DNA of 23,718 nt, from positions 1 to 23,718 of the forward strand of contig DAOOIT010000080.1 in assembly GCA_035384565.1 (NCBI GenBank). Direction: 5' to 3'. The first letter of the stretch is position 1, and each line of letters begins with the position of its first letter. Of the stretch, positions 16,305 through 23,608 are shown one piece after another. Both the position numbers and the translations under genes were made by a program. Below the pieces are notes generated by a model. The model ran no database searches. It was given only the letters and a program-made list of their open reading frames with translations, and was not told where the DNA came from. Origin of the DNA: Planctomycetota bacterium (GTDB lineage: Bacteria; Planctomycetota; PUPC01; DSUN01).

Positions 16305-16329
16305 CGTTCCTCCGCCCCCGGTTGCCCGC

Positions 16330-16440
16330 CAATCGCCTGTTCTCGGCCTTACACCCATACTTGCTCATCGTCCACACACGGCGGGTATGGCTGGAACCTC
16401 GGCAATCGCCCATTCTCCCCATTCCGTCCATACTTGCTCA
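16330..16440. repeat. Two imperfect 38-bp direct repeats, 73 bp apart
   Basis: Copies at 16330-16367 and 16403-16440 both begin CAATCGCC and end CCATACTTGCTCA, and match at about 30 of 38 positions. The conserved ends with a variable middle suggest a modular repeat rather than recent duplication. Confidence 0.8.
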
Positions 16441-16471
16441 CTCTCCCCCCCACAGGGGTGAGCAAGTATGG
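16428..16471 (+). repeat. 14-bp perfect hairpin downstream of the modC-like gene
   Basis: CCATACTTGCTCAC (16428-16441) and GTGAGCAAGTATGG (16458-16471) pair perfectly around a C-rich loop; three more pairs (two G-U) can extend the stem. It lies 123 nt past the transporter operon stop. No T-tract follows, so it is either a processing/stability element or a repeat; intrinsic termination is not supported. Confidence 0.75.
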
Positions 16472-16599
16472 GCGCGTGCCCCTGCCACGGCCCCCAGCAG
16501 GCACCTCTTCGCCACACGAATTGCCATCGCATGTCGTAACATACCGCAGCCGCGTGTCTTACGATCTCAGCGCGTGCCAGGCACAGAGGGGCGGAAGGC

Positions 16600-16744
16600 G
16601 CCTTTCTCCCTTTCCTCGTCCCTACGCTCTGCGTGGGGACGGCTTCTTGGCCGCTCCGCTGCCTCTTCTTCTTCGGGGAAGAATAGACGCGGGAGCGTCC
16701 GCCTCTCCGCCCCCACGCGGAGCGTAGGGGCGAGAAAGAGAAGG
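16600..16744. repeat. Inverted repeat with about 38-bp imperfect arms
   Basis: Left arm 16600-16638 includes CCCTACGCTCTGCGTGGGG; right arm 16711-16744 includes CCCCACGCGGAGCGTAGGG. The arms pair over most of their length, with mismatches and a small gap in the pyrimidine-rich part, enclosing about 72 bp. Confidence 0.7.
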
Positions 16745-16800
16745 CGACGGAGCGACGGGGCGAGAAAGAGAAGGTGGCAGAGCGTAGGGGCGAGCATGAG
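16721..16800 (+). repeat. 30-bp tandem repeat, 2.7 copies
   Basis: Units start at 16721, 16751 and 16781 with exact 30-nt spacing. Units 1 and 2 match at about 25 of 30 positions and share GGGGCGAGAAAGAGAAGG; the truncated third matches the first 20 bases at 18 positions. The first unit is also part of the right arm of the inverted repeat. Confidence 0.85.
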
Positions 16801-16806
16801 AGCCGC

Positions 16807-16900
16807 CCCTCCCGAACGTTCCAATGCGTTCGGCAGGGTAAGGTCCCCAGCGCCCGCCCTGCCCGTTACCCTCCCGAACGCATTGGAACCTTCGGGAGGG
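16807..16900. repeat. Nested inverted repeat able to form one long or two short hairpins
   Basis: Arms 16807-16841 and 16866-16900 (35 nt each) are complementary at 33 positions around a 24-nt loop. Each arm is also a hairpin by itself: CCCTCCCGAA (16869-16878) with TTCGGGAGGG (16891-16900), and the same in the left arm with one mismatch. The 12-nt loops of the two small hairpins are complementary at 11 positions. It ends 42 bp before the -35 of the glycan operon promoter. Confidence 0.85.
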
Positions 16901-16942
16901 AGGCCCCAGGCATGGCAACGCCTCCCCGCACGCCGAGGTTGC

Positions 16943-16971
16943 TTGACAGTGCTCCGGCCGCCGGCTACACT
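16943..16971 (+). promoter_or_regulatory. Near-consensus sigma-70 promoter of the glycan operon
   Basis: A perfect TTGACA (16943-16948), 17-nt spacer and TACACT (16966-16971, four of six) lie 43 nt upstream of the first glycosyltransferase start. This is the best promoter in the window and implies strong or constitutive expression of the operon. Confidence 0.75.
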
Positions 16972-17014
16972 GCCCTCGGTGCCAACGGCATTCGCCTTGG
17001 CCAGAGGGGCAGGC

Positions 17015-18139
17015 ATGCGCGTCGTCTACTCCATCGGCTCGCGCCTCGCCGGCGGCGGCATCGGGACCACCGCGTATCACGCCGCCCGAGGCATCTGGCG
17101 GGCCGGGCACCTCACCCGCCTCTTCTGCCTCGGCTATGAGCCCAACGACATCCCCGCCGACCTCATCCGGCCGCTCTGGTTCCCCTCGCGCCGCTACCTG
17201 CGCCTGCCTGTGCACATGTATTGGCGGCTGAAGGATGCCTCGTTCGACCGCCGAGCGGCCAGGCGGCTGCCGGAGGGCTTCGACGTCTTCCACGGCTGGA
17301 ACTCCCACTGCCTGGCGAGCCTGGCGCGCGCGAAGGAGCGCGGGGCGTTGACCTTCGTCGAGCGCGGCTCGGCCCACGCCGCCGCGCAGGCGCGCCTCCT
17401 GGAGGGCGAGCACGCCCGCTTCGGCCTCCGCCCGCCCCGGGCGATGCGGCGGCTGGTCGAGCGGTGCGTGGCCGAGTACGAAGCGGCGGATTTCGTTCAC
17501 GTGCCCAGCTCGTTCTGCCGCCAGAGCTTCATTGACGAGGGCTTCCCCGCGCAGAGGCTGGTGCAGAGCCCGTATGGCGTGGACCCGTCGCGGTTCGCGC
17601 CCGGCCCCGAGCCCGACAGGTTCACCGTGCTCTTCGTCGGCGAGATCGGGCTTCGCAAGGGCGTCCTCGACCTGCTCGAGGCCTGGGCCCGGCTGCGCCT
17701 GACCGACAGCCGCCTGGTGCTGCTGGGGGGAATCGAGCCGGCGATTGCGCCGCGCGTCGAGGAGTTCCGCCGCCGCACCGCGTTCGAGACGCCGGGCTTC
17801 GGCCACGACATGCCCGCGGCCTACGCGGGCGCCTCGGTGCTCGCGCTGCCGGCCATCGAGGACGGTTTCCCCCTCGTCGTCCTCGAGGCGATGGCGAGCG
17901 GCCGCCCCGTCATCGTCTCGGAGAACACGGGCTCCAAGGATGCCGTCGAGAACGGCGTGCACGGCTTCGTGGTGCCGATTCGCTCGCCCGACGCGATTGC
18001 CGAGAGCCTCCAGTGGCTGCACGACCGCCCGGCCGAGCGCGCGGCGATGGGCGCCGCGGCCCGCCAGCGGGCCGAGCAGTTCCCCTGGCAGCGCCACGGC
18101 GCCGATCTGGTGGCCCTCTACGAGAGCGCGCGGCGATGA
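17015..18139 (+). CDS. GT4-type glycosyltransferase
   Basis: The 374-residue protein has the two-Rossmann GT-B layout of family GT4. The N-terminal acceptor half starts VVYSIGSRLAGGGIGTTAYH; the linker has SPYGVDPSRF; the C-terminal half begins VLFVGEIGLRKGVLDLL, with the donor-phosphate lysine in the RKG position, and ends with DGFPLVVLEAMASGRPVI. Here the EX7E motif is DX7E, the first acidic residue being Asp. It would move a sugar from a nucleotide sugar to a lipid-linked or growing glycan on the cytoplasmic face of the membrane; sugar unknown. ATG 17015 has GAGGGG at 17004-17009. Its stop overlaps the start of the flippase gene (ATGA). First gene of the operon. Confidence 0.9.
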   Translation: MRVVYSIGSRLAGGGIGTTAYHAARGIWRAGHLTRLFCLGYEPNDIPADLIRPLWFPSRRYLRLPVHMYWRLKDASFDRRAARRLPEGFDVFHGWNSHCLASLARAKERGALTFVERGSAHAAAQARLLEGEHARFGLRPPRAMRRLVERCVAEYEAADFVHVPSSFCRQSFIDEGFPAQRLVQSPYGVDPSRFAPGPEPDRFTVLFVGEIGLRKGVLDLLEAWARLRLTDSRLVLLGGIEPAIAPRVEEFRRRTAFETPGFGHDMPAAYAGASVLALPAIEDGFPLVVLEAMASGRPVIVSENTGSKDAVENGVHGFVVPIRSPDAIAESLQWLHDRPAERAAMGAAARQRAEQFPWQRHGADLVALYESARR

Positions 18140-19644
18140 GCGATCCCTCGGCAAACGCGGGGCAGGTCCTGAGCCGGCAAGCCGTGCGCGGGACCCTCGC
18201 CGTGTTCGCGGGCAACACGGTGACGCGGCTCGTCGGCCTGGCCGGCTCGCTCTACCTGCTCTACAAGGTCGGCGTTGAAGACTTCGGCGTCGTGGCCTAC
18301 GCGGCCTCGCTCGTCGCCCTGTGCGATGCCGCCAGCAACTGGGGCTTCGCCCAGGCCGCCATCCATCGGCGGGAGCGGGTGGACGAGACGTTTGCGACGT
18401 TCCTCGTGCTGCGTGTGGCGATGCTGCTGGGCGTGCTCGGCATCCTGGCCGCGGGGTCGGCCGTATTCCGCCAAGCCCTCTCGCAGCGGACCCACTTCGG
18501 CGTGCTCGCCGCGCTGGCCGCCGCGGCGCTCTGCGACGCGGCCTCCGACGTGCAGACCGCCCGGCTCGCCCGCGCGCTGCGCTTCGGGCGGGTGATGGCC
18601 GCCGACGTGGCCAGCGCCCTCGCGGCCACGGCGGCCGCCGTGGGCCTGGCGGCCCTGGGCCAGGGCCTCTGGGCGCTCGTGGCTCAGCGCGTGCTCCACG
18701 CCCTCGTGCGCGCGGTCGCCCTCGCCTGCCTGGGCGTGGTGGAGCCGATCCGCATCGGCTTCCACGCGCAGGATGCGCGCTGGCTCCTGCGGTTCGCGCT
18801 GCCGCTGTGGTTCGGCAGCCTGGCGACGGCCTGGGTGCTCAAGTATGATGACCTCGTGGTCGGACAGCTTCGGGGCACGGCGGCCCTCGGCTACTACGAC
18901 CGCGCCTACTGGCTCGCCCTGCTGCCGCTGGCCTTCGTGACCGGGGTGTTGACGCGGGTATCCTTCCCGCTGTATGCTCGCTTACAGGGCGACCGCGCGC
19001 AGTTGTCCGAGGCGTTTCGGATCGTGTCGGGCGCGACGCTTCGGCTGGCCGGGCCGCTCGCCCTCGGGTTGGCGCTGGCGCTGCCGGATTTCCTCGTGGT
19101 CGCCCGATTGGAGCGGTGGCTGCCCATGACCCCGCTGGTTCGCTGGCTCCTCCTCTACGCGATCCTGAGGCCCCTGATGGACGATGCGGGCGGGCTGCTC
19201 ACCGCGGTCGGGCGGCCGAAGACGTGCGGGCACACGCTCGTGGGCCAGGCGCTCGCGCTGCTGGCCCTCTGCCCGCTCTTCACCTGGCGCTGGGGGGCCC
19301 AGGGCGCCGCCGCGAGCGTGGGCCTCGTCGTCCTGGTCGGCCTCGCGCTCTGGTACGCACGCTTCCTGCCGCGCGTGGTGGACATCGCCTATGCCCACAT
19401 GCTCCTGTGGCCCCTGTTGGGCCTGGGCGCGGCGGGCGCGGCGGCACTCGCCTTCGAGAGAGCGTCCGGCCTCGGCCCAGGCCTGGCCTCCGGCGTGGCC
19501 AAACTCGCCGCGGTCGGCCTCGTCTACGTCGCCGCTCTTCTCGCCCTTGACGGACGCCAGACGCTCGCCGACCTGCGTTCGCTCCGGCGGCATCTGTGGG
19601 CAGCTTCCCCACAGTCTCGCGGCGAGGTTCCCAGCGATGCCTGA
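18136..19644 (+). CDS. Wzx-like polysaccharide flippase (MOP superfamily)
   Basis: A 502-residue multispanning protein, hydrophobic almost throughout with some 12-14 predicted helices, of the length and pattern of Wzx/RfbX polysaccharide exporters. Recognisable features include the N-terminal VFAGNTVTRLVGLAGSLYLLYKVGVEDFGVVAYA, typical of this group, and YDDLVVGQLRGTAALGYYDRAYWLA at the start of the second half. Such proteins move undecaprenyl-linked oligosaccharide across the inner membrane. The position between glycosyltransferases supports this role. The ATG overlaps the previous stop by 4 nt. No polymerase (Wzy) or ligase is seen in the window, so the pathway is incomplete here and may continue elsewhere. 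Confidence 0.88.
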   Translation: MSDPSANAGQVLSRQAVRGTLAVFAGNTVTRLVGLAGSLYLLYKVGVEDFGVVAYAASLVALCDAASNWGFAQAAIHRRERVDETFATFLVLRVAMLLGVLGILAAGSAVFRQALSQRTHFGVLAALAAAALCDAASDVQTARLARALRFGRVMAADVASALAATAAAVGLAALGQGLWALVAQRVLHALVRAVALACLGVVEPIRIGFHAQDARWLLRFALPLWFGSLATAWVLKYDDLVVGQLRGTAALGYYDRAYWLALLPLAFVTGVLTRVSFPLYARLQGDRAQLSEAFRIVSGATLRLAGPLALGLALALPDFLVVARLERWLPMTPLVRWLLLYAILRPLMDDAGGLLTAVGRPKTCGHTLVGQALALLALCPLFTWRWGAQGAAASVGLVVLVGLALWYARFLPRVVDIAYAHMLLWPLLGLGAAGAAALAFERASGLGPGLASGVAKLAAVGLVYVAALLALDGRQTLADLRSLRRHLWAASPQSRGEVPSDA

Positions 19645-20896
19645 GTCCCTGCGCATCCTCATCGCCATAGACAACTTCCACCCGCTCATCGGCGGCGCCG
19701 AGCACGCCGCGTTCGAAACGGGCGCGGCCCTGGTGCGGCGCGGCCACGGCGTGGACGTGTTGACGATGCGCAAGCGCCCCGAGTGGCCGTCGCAGGAGGA
19801 GATGGCCGGGCTGCGCATCTTCCGCTTCGGCGAGCGCGTGCCGCCTCGCCCCTTCGGCCGCCTGCTCTACGAGCGCGCCAACGCCACAGCCGCCCGCCGC
19901 TACCTGGATGAGCACCTGAGCCGCGAACCCTACGACCTGTTGCTCCTCCAGCCCATCGTCACTGCCTACGGCGCGCTGCGGTCCCGCGCGCGGCGCCGCG
20001 CCGTCGCCGCCTACTGCTTCTACGCCCCGCTGGCCGAAGAGCACCGGAACGCCGTGCGGGGCCTGCTGCCGCCCGGCCTGCGCGGCTGGCGCCGGCAGGC
20101 GCTCCTGTTCTCGGGCGCCTGGACCGCGCATCGGCGGGCCCTCGGGCAGCGGACCGCCATCGAGGCGGCCGACGCCGTGGTGTGCCCCAGCGAGTACTCG
20201 CGCGGCCTGCTGGCCGACGCGTTCCCAGGCGTCGCCACCCAGCACGCCTGCATCATTCCGCTGGGCGTGGACGCCGCCCGCTTCCGCCCCGCCGACGACC
20301 GCCAGGCCGTCCGCGCGCGCCTCGGCTGGGCGCCCGACGAGCACGTGCTGCTGTGCGTCCGCCGCCTCGTGCCGCGCATGGGCATCGGCGAACTCATCCG
20401 CGGCTTCGGCCTGGCCGCCGCACGGCGCCACGACCTGCGCCTCGTCATCGGCGGCGTCGGGCCCCTCGGCCCCCGGTTGCAGGACCTGGCGAAGACGGCC
20501 GGCGGCCGCGTGGACTTCCTGGGCCTGCTGCCCCCCGACGACCTGCCCCGATACCTCCAGGCAGCCGACCTCTTCGTGCTGCCCTCGCTGACCCTCGAGG
20601 CCTTCGGCCTCGTGACCACCGAGGCCCTCGCCTGCGGCACCCCGGTGCTCGCCACCTCGCGGTGCGCGGCGCCCGAAATCCTCGGGCCGCTCGACCCGCG
20701 CCTCCTGATGTCGGGCACGGACCCCGCGGCCATTGCGGACTCTATTCTCGGGCCCGGCCTCGACGTGATCCACGAGCCCGGCTTCCGCGACCGATGCCGG
20801 GCCTACGCCGTGGAGCGCTTCCCCTGGGACCGCACGGCCCAGGGGCTCGAGGAACTCGTCTCCCAACTCCGCGCGAAGGCAGGCGATGCCGGATGA
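19637..20896 (+). CDS. GT4-type glycosyltransferase
   Basis: A 419-residue GT-B enzyme. The N-terminus ILIAIDNFHPLIGGAEHAAF has the glycine-rich GGAE acceptor-side loop; the middle has CIIPLGVDAARF; the C-terminal half begins LLCVRRLVPRMGIGELIRGF and carries an intact EX7E motif, EAFGLVTTE, in the donor-binding region. In RRLVPRMG a methionine stands where many members have lysine; this RMG variant is, to my knowledge, frequent in the family. The enzyme probably adds one sugar in the glycan built by the operon; specificity cannot be read. ATG 19637 lies 8 nt inside the end of the flippase gene, and its stop overlaps the next start by ATGA, both signs of translational coupling. Confidence 0.92.
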   Translation: MPESLRILIAIDNFHPLIGGAEHAAFETGAALVRRGHGVDVLTMRKRPEWPSQEEMAGLRIFRFGERVPPRPFGRLLYERANATAARRYLDEHLSREPYDLLLLQPIVTAYGALRSRARRRAVAAYCFYAPLAEEHRNAVRGLLPPGLRGWRRQALLFSGAWTAHRRALGQRTAIEAADAVVCPSEYSRGLLADAFPGVATQHACIIPLGVDAARFRPADDRQAVRARLGWAPDEHVLLCVRRLVPRMGIGELIRGFGLAAARRHDLRLVIGGVGPLGPRLQDLAKTAGGRVDFLGLLPPDDLPRYLQAADLFVLPSLTLEAFGLVTTEALACGTPVLATSRCAAPEILGPLDPRLLMSGTDPAAIADSILGPGLDVIHEPGFRDRCRAYAVERFPWDRTAQGLEELVSQLRAKAGDAG

Positions 20897-22110
20897 AGGC
20901 TCAGGGCGCCCCAGTGCCAACGCCGCGCGACCCCAGGCCCCCGCTCCGCGTGCTCTACGTGACCGACACCGGCGGCGAGCTGGGCGGGGCCGAGCGCAGC
21001 CTGCTCTCCCTCGTCGAGCATCTCGACGCCACCCGATACCAGCTCCACGCGCTGCTCTTCGAGGAGGGGCGGTTCGCCACGCTGCTGCGCAACGCGCGCG
21101 TGGCCGTGGTCGTCGCGCGCCTGGGGCTGATCGCGCGCACGCGGAATCCCCTCAAGCTGATGCTCTACGCGTTCCGATTCGCGCAGGGCGCCCTGCGCCT
21201 CGCGTGGGTCATCCGCCGCCGCAGGATACAGGTGGTGCACATCAACAAGAACACGCTCGCCGTGCACGCTATCCCGGCCGCACGGCTCGCCGGCGCCGCC
21301 TGCGTGTGGCACGTGCGAAACCCCGTGAGCCACTTCGGCCGCATCGGCGCCTGGCTGGTGCGCCGCTGCAACCACCTGCTCTGCGTGTCGGAGAGCATCG
21401 CCGCGCCCTTCCGCCGCCAGTTCCCCGAGTCGGGTGCCAAGATCACCCTCGTGCCCGAGGGCGTGGACCCGGCGCCCTACGCCAACCGCCAGGCCGGCCT
21501 GACGCTTCGCCGCGACCTGGGCATTCCCCCCCACGCCTGCGTCATCGGCACCGTGGGCAGGATCACGCCGTGGAAAGGCCAGGACGATTTCCTGCGCGCC
21601 GCGGCCCTCCTGGCCGGCCGCCACCCCGAGGCGCGCTTCCTCGTCGTCGGCGACTGCGTGTCCAGCCCCGCCGAGGTCTCCGCCGACGCGGCCTTCCGCG
21701 ACCGCCTCCACGCCCTCGCCGCCGAGCTGGGCATTGCTGAGCAGGTGATCTTCACCGGTTTCCACCACGACGTGCCGGCCGTGATGAACGCGCTCGACGT
21801 CTTCGTCCTCCCCTCCCACGAGGAGCCTTTCGGGATCGTGCTGCTGGAGGCCATGGCCGCCTCACGCCCCATCGTGGCCACGGCCGCCGGCGGCGTGCCC
21901 GACATCGCACGGGACGGCCACGAGGCGCTCCTCGTGCCGCCCCGCGACCCGGGGGCCCTGGCGGCCGCCATCGCACGGTTGCTCAGCGACGCCCAGCTCG
22001 CCGCCGCGCTCGCAGAGGCTGCGCTCGCGCGCGTCACGGCCGAGTTCCCCCTCTGGCGCCACGCGGCCATCGTGCGCGAGGTCTACAGCGCCCTGGTTCC
22101 CGAGCCGTGA
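20893..22110 (+). CDS. GT4-type glycosyltransferase
   Basis: A 405-residue GT-B enzyme with N-terminal VLYVTDTGGELGGAERSLLSL (GGAE loop), LVPEGVDPAPY in the middle, GTVGRITPWKGQDDFL with both the arginine and lysine expected to bind the donor phosphates, and EPFGIVLLEAMAASRPIV (intact EX7E). These are the full set of GT4 landmarks, making it the most canonical of the three transferases here. It begins at ATG 20893, overlapping the previous stop by 4 nt; the first 17 residues are a Pro-rich extension before the Rossmann fold. It ends 19 nt before the radical SAM gene. The sugar and acceptor are unknown. Confidence 0.93.
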   Translation: MKAQGAPVPTPRDPRPPLRVLYVTDTGGELGGAERSLLSLVEHLDATRYQLHALLFEEGRFATLLRNARVAVVVARLGLIARTRNPLKLMLYAFRFAQGALRLAWVIRRRRIQVVHINKNTLAVHAIPAARLAGAACVWHVRNPVSHFGRIGAWLVRRCNHLLCVSESIAAPFRRQFPESGAKITLVPEGVDPAPYANRQAGLTLRRDLGIPPHACVIGTVGRITPWKGQDDFLRAAALLAGRHPEARFLVVGDCVSSPAEVSADAAFRDRLHALAAELGIAEQVIFTGFHHDVPAVMNALDVFVLPSHEEPFGIVLLEAMAASRPIVATAAGGVPDIARDGHEALLVPPRDPGALAAAIARLLSDAQLAAALAEAALARVTAEFPLWRHAAIVREVYSALVPEP

Positions 22111-22129
22111 GCCATCCCGGAGGCTGAGC

Positions 22130-23608
22130 ATGGCCAAGGTGCTCCTCATCAACCCGCCCGCCGAGCACACCCTCGTGGGGAACAACCCCAAGTTCCTCGA
22201 CGAGGAGCGGGGCCACAACCCGCCCCTCGGCCTCCTCTACCTCGCCGCCATGCTCGAGGAGCGCTCTGAACACGCCGTCTGCGTGATTGATGCTCAGGCC
22301 GAGGAACTGTCCTACGAGAAGCTGGCGGAGCACGTGGCCGGCGAGGCCCCCGACCTCGTGGGCATCACGGCCATGACCTTCACCCTCCTCGACGTGCTGC
22401 GCACGGTCGGCATCGTGCGGCAGGCGGCACCCCAGGCCCGCGTCGTCCTCGGCGGCCCGCACGTCCACCTCTACCCGCGCGAGACCGTCGCCCTGCCGGG
22501 CGTAGACTTCGCCATCCTGGGCGAAGGCGAGCACAGCATTGTCGCCCTGGCCGACCGGCTGAATGAGCCCGAGCGATGGAGCGAGGTCCCTGGCCTGGCC
22601 TACCATGCAGATTCCACATCCCAGATTCCAGATTCCAGATTGAAATCGCAAACCGCAAATCGGCAATCGCAAATCATCGTGAACGACGCGCCGGGTCTCA
22701 TCGAAGACCTCGACACGCTCCCCTTCCCCGCCCGCGACCTGGTGCCCTTCCGCCGCTACTCGTCGGTCCTCGCCCGCCGCCAGCCGATCACCACGATGTT
22801 CACCAGCCGCGGCTGCCCCTATCGCTGCACCTTCTGCGACAGGCCGCACCTCGGCAAGAAGTTCCGTGCACACTCGCCGAAGTACGTCGTGGACGAAATG
22901 CAGTCCTGCGTCGAGATGGGCATCCAGGAGTTCCTCCTCTACGACGACACCTTCACCGTCCGCCCCCAGCGCGTGCTCGACATCTGCGCGGAGATTCAGC
23001 GGCGCGGACTCGACATCGGCTGGGACATCCGCGCCCGCGTGGACACGGTGGACGAGGAGCTGCTGAAGGCCCTTCGCGCCGCCGGCTGCGAGCGCATCCA
23101 CTACGGCGTCGAGGCCGGCGACGACCATTTCATGCAAGTCCTCAGCAAAGGCATCACCGTCGAGGAAGTCCGCAAGGCATTCCGCCTCACCAAGCGGGCC
23201 GGCATCTCCACCCTCGCCTACTTCATGATCGGCATCCCCGGCCAGACCGAGGCCGACGTGAGGAACACCTTCCGCCTCGCCCGCCAGCTCGACCCCGACG
23301 TCGTCCACATCACCATCCTCACCCCCTTCCCAGGCACCGAAATCTACCGCCAGGCGTTGGAGCAAGGCGTCTACGCCAGCGACCACTGGCTCGACTTCGC
23401 CCGCGAGCCAAAGGAGGGCTTCCAGCCCCTCTACTGGACGAAGGAGCTTGGCCGCGAGCGGCTCGAGGAACTCCTCGTCGCCGCCTACAAGAGCTTCTAC
23501 GTTCGCCCGCGTTATATCCTGCGCCAGTTCCTCAAGTGCCGCTCCTGGCGGGAGCTGACGACCAAGGTCAAGGCCGGCCTGCGGGTCGCGTTCCTCAGAG
23601 GGAGATGA
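22130..23608 (+). CDS. B12-binding-domain radical SAM protein
   Basis: The 492-residue protein has an N-terminal cobalamin-binding-like Rossmann domain (about 1-150: VLLINPPAE, PPLGLLYLAAML, VLGGPHVHLYP, AILGEGE) and a radical SAM core (about 215-410) with the cluster motif CPYRCTFC (Cys229, Cys233, Cys236; CX3CX2C) and the glycine-rich MIGIPGQTEADV. No DxHxxG cobalamin-ligand motif is seen, as in many class B members. Possible reactions include methylation or rearrangement of a lipid or sugar carrier; the family is too varied to say. ATG 22130 has GGAGG at 22119-22123. Between the two domains sits an odd heptanucleotide-repeat segment (residues about 160-183) that keeps the frame. It is the last gene of the glycan operon in this window. 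Confidence 0.92.
   Translation: MAKVLLINPPAEHTLVGNNPKFLDEERGHNPPLGLLYLAAMLEERSEHAVCVIDAQAEELSYEKLAEHVAGEAPDLVGITAMTFTLLDVLRTVGIVRQAAPQARVVLGGPHVHLYPRETVALPGVDFAILGEGEHSIVALADRLNEPERWSEVPGLAYHADSTSQIPDSRLKSQTANRQSQIIVNDAPGLIEDLDTLPFPARDLVPFRRYSSVLARRQPITTMFTSRGCPYRCTFCDRPHLGKKFRAHSPKYVVDEMQSCVEMGIQEFLLYDDTFTVRPQRVLDICAEIQRRGLDIGWDIRARVDTVDEELLKALRAAGCERIHYGVEAGDDHFMQVLSKGITVEEVRKAFRLTKRAGISTLAYFMIGIPGQTEADVRNTFRLARQLDPDVVHITILTPFPGTEIYRQALEQGVYASDHWLDFAREPKEGFQPLYWTKELGRERLEELLVAAYKSFYVRPRYILRQFLKCRSWRELTTKVKAGLRVAFLRGR
22609..22678 (+). repeat. Ten degenerate heptanucleotides inside the radical SAM gene
   Basis: The 70 bp read as ten 7-mers in register: AGATTCC, ACATCCC, AGATTCC, AGATTCC, AGATTGA, AATCGCA, AACCGCA, AATCGGC, AATCGCA, AATCATC. 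The segment is markedly AT-richer than its surroundings and encodes a Ser/Gln/Arg-rich linker between the B12-binding and radical SAM domains. Confidence 0.85.

Larger units (their letters stand above)
16305..17014. other. 710-bp non-coding, repeat-rich interval
   Basis: No credible gene lies here; open frames on both strands are caused by GC bias and repeats and lack starts, ribosome sites or recognisable motifs. It holds, in order, a direct-plus-inverted repeat (16330-16471), a small palindrome GTGCCAGGCAC (16574-16584), a long inverted repeat (16600-16744), a 30-bp tandem repeat (16721-16800), a nested inverted repeat (16807-16900) and a promoter (16943-16971). It separates the oxyanion transporter from the glycan operon. 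Confidence 0.85.

Noticed and set aside
16721..16800. Possible CRISPR array
   Set aside because: The 30-bp units are directly adjacent with no spacers, there are fewer than three full copies, and no cas gene is in the window.
16010..17014. N-terminal extension of the first glycosyltransferase in its open frame
   Set aside because: The extension overlaps the modC-like gene and the repeat region and has no recognisable protein sequence; ATG 17015 has a ribosome-binding site, an upstream consensus promoter and fits the GT4 N-terminus.
16567..17016. Minus-strand 149-codon frame in the intergenic repeats
   Set aside because: Its apparent internal peptide repeats come directly from the inverted and tandem DNA repeats; no ribosome site and no motif.
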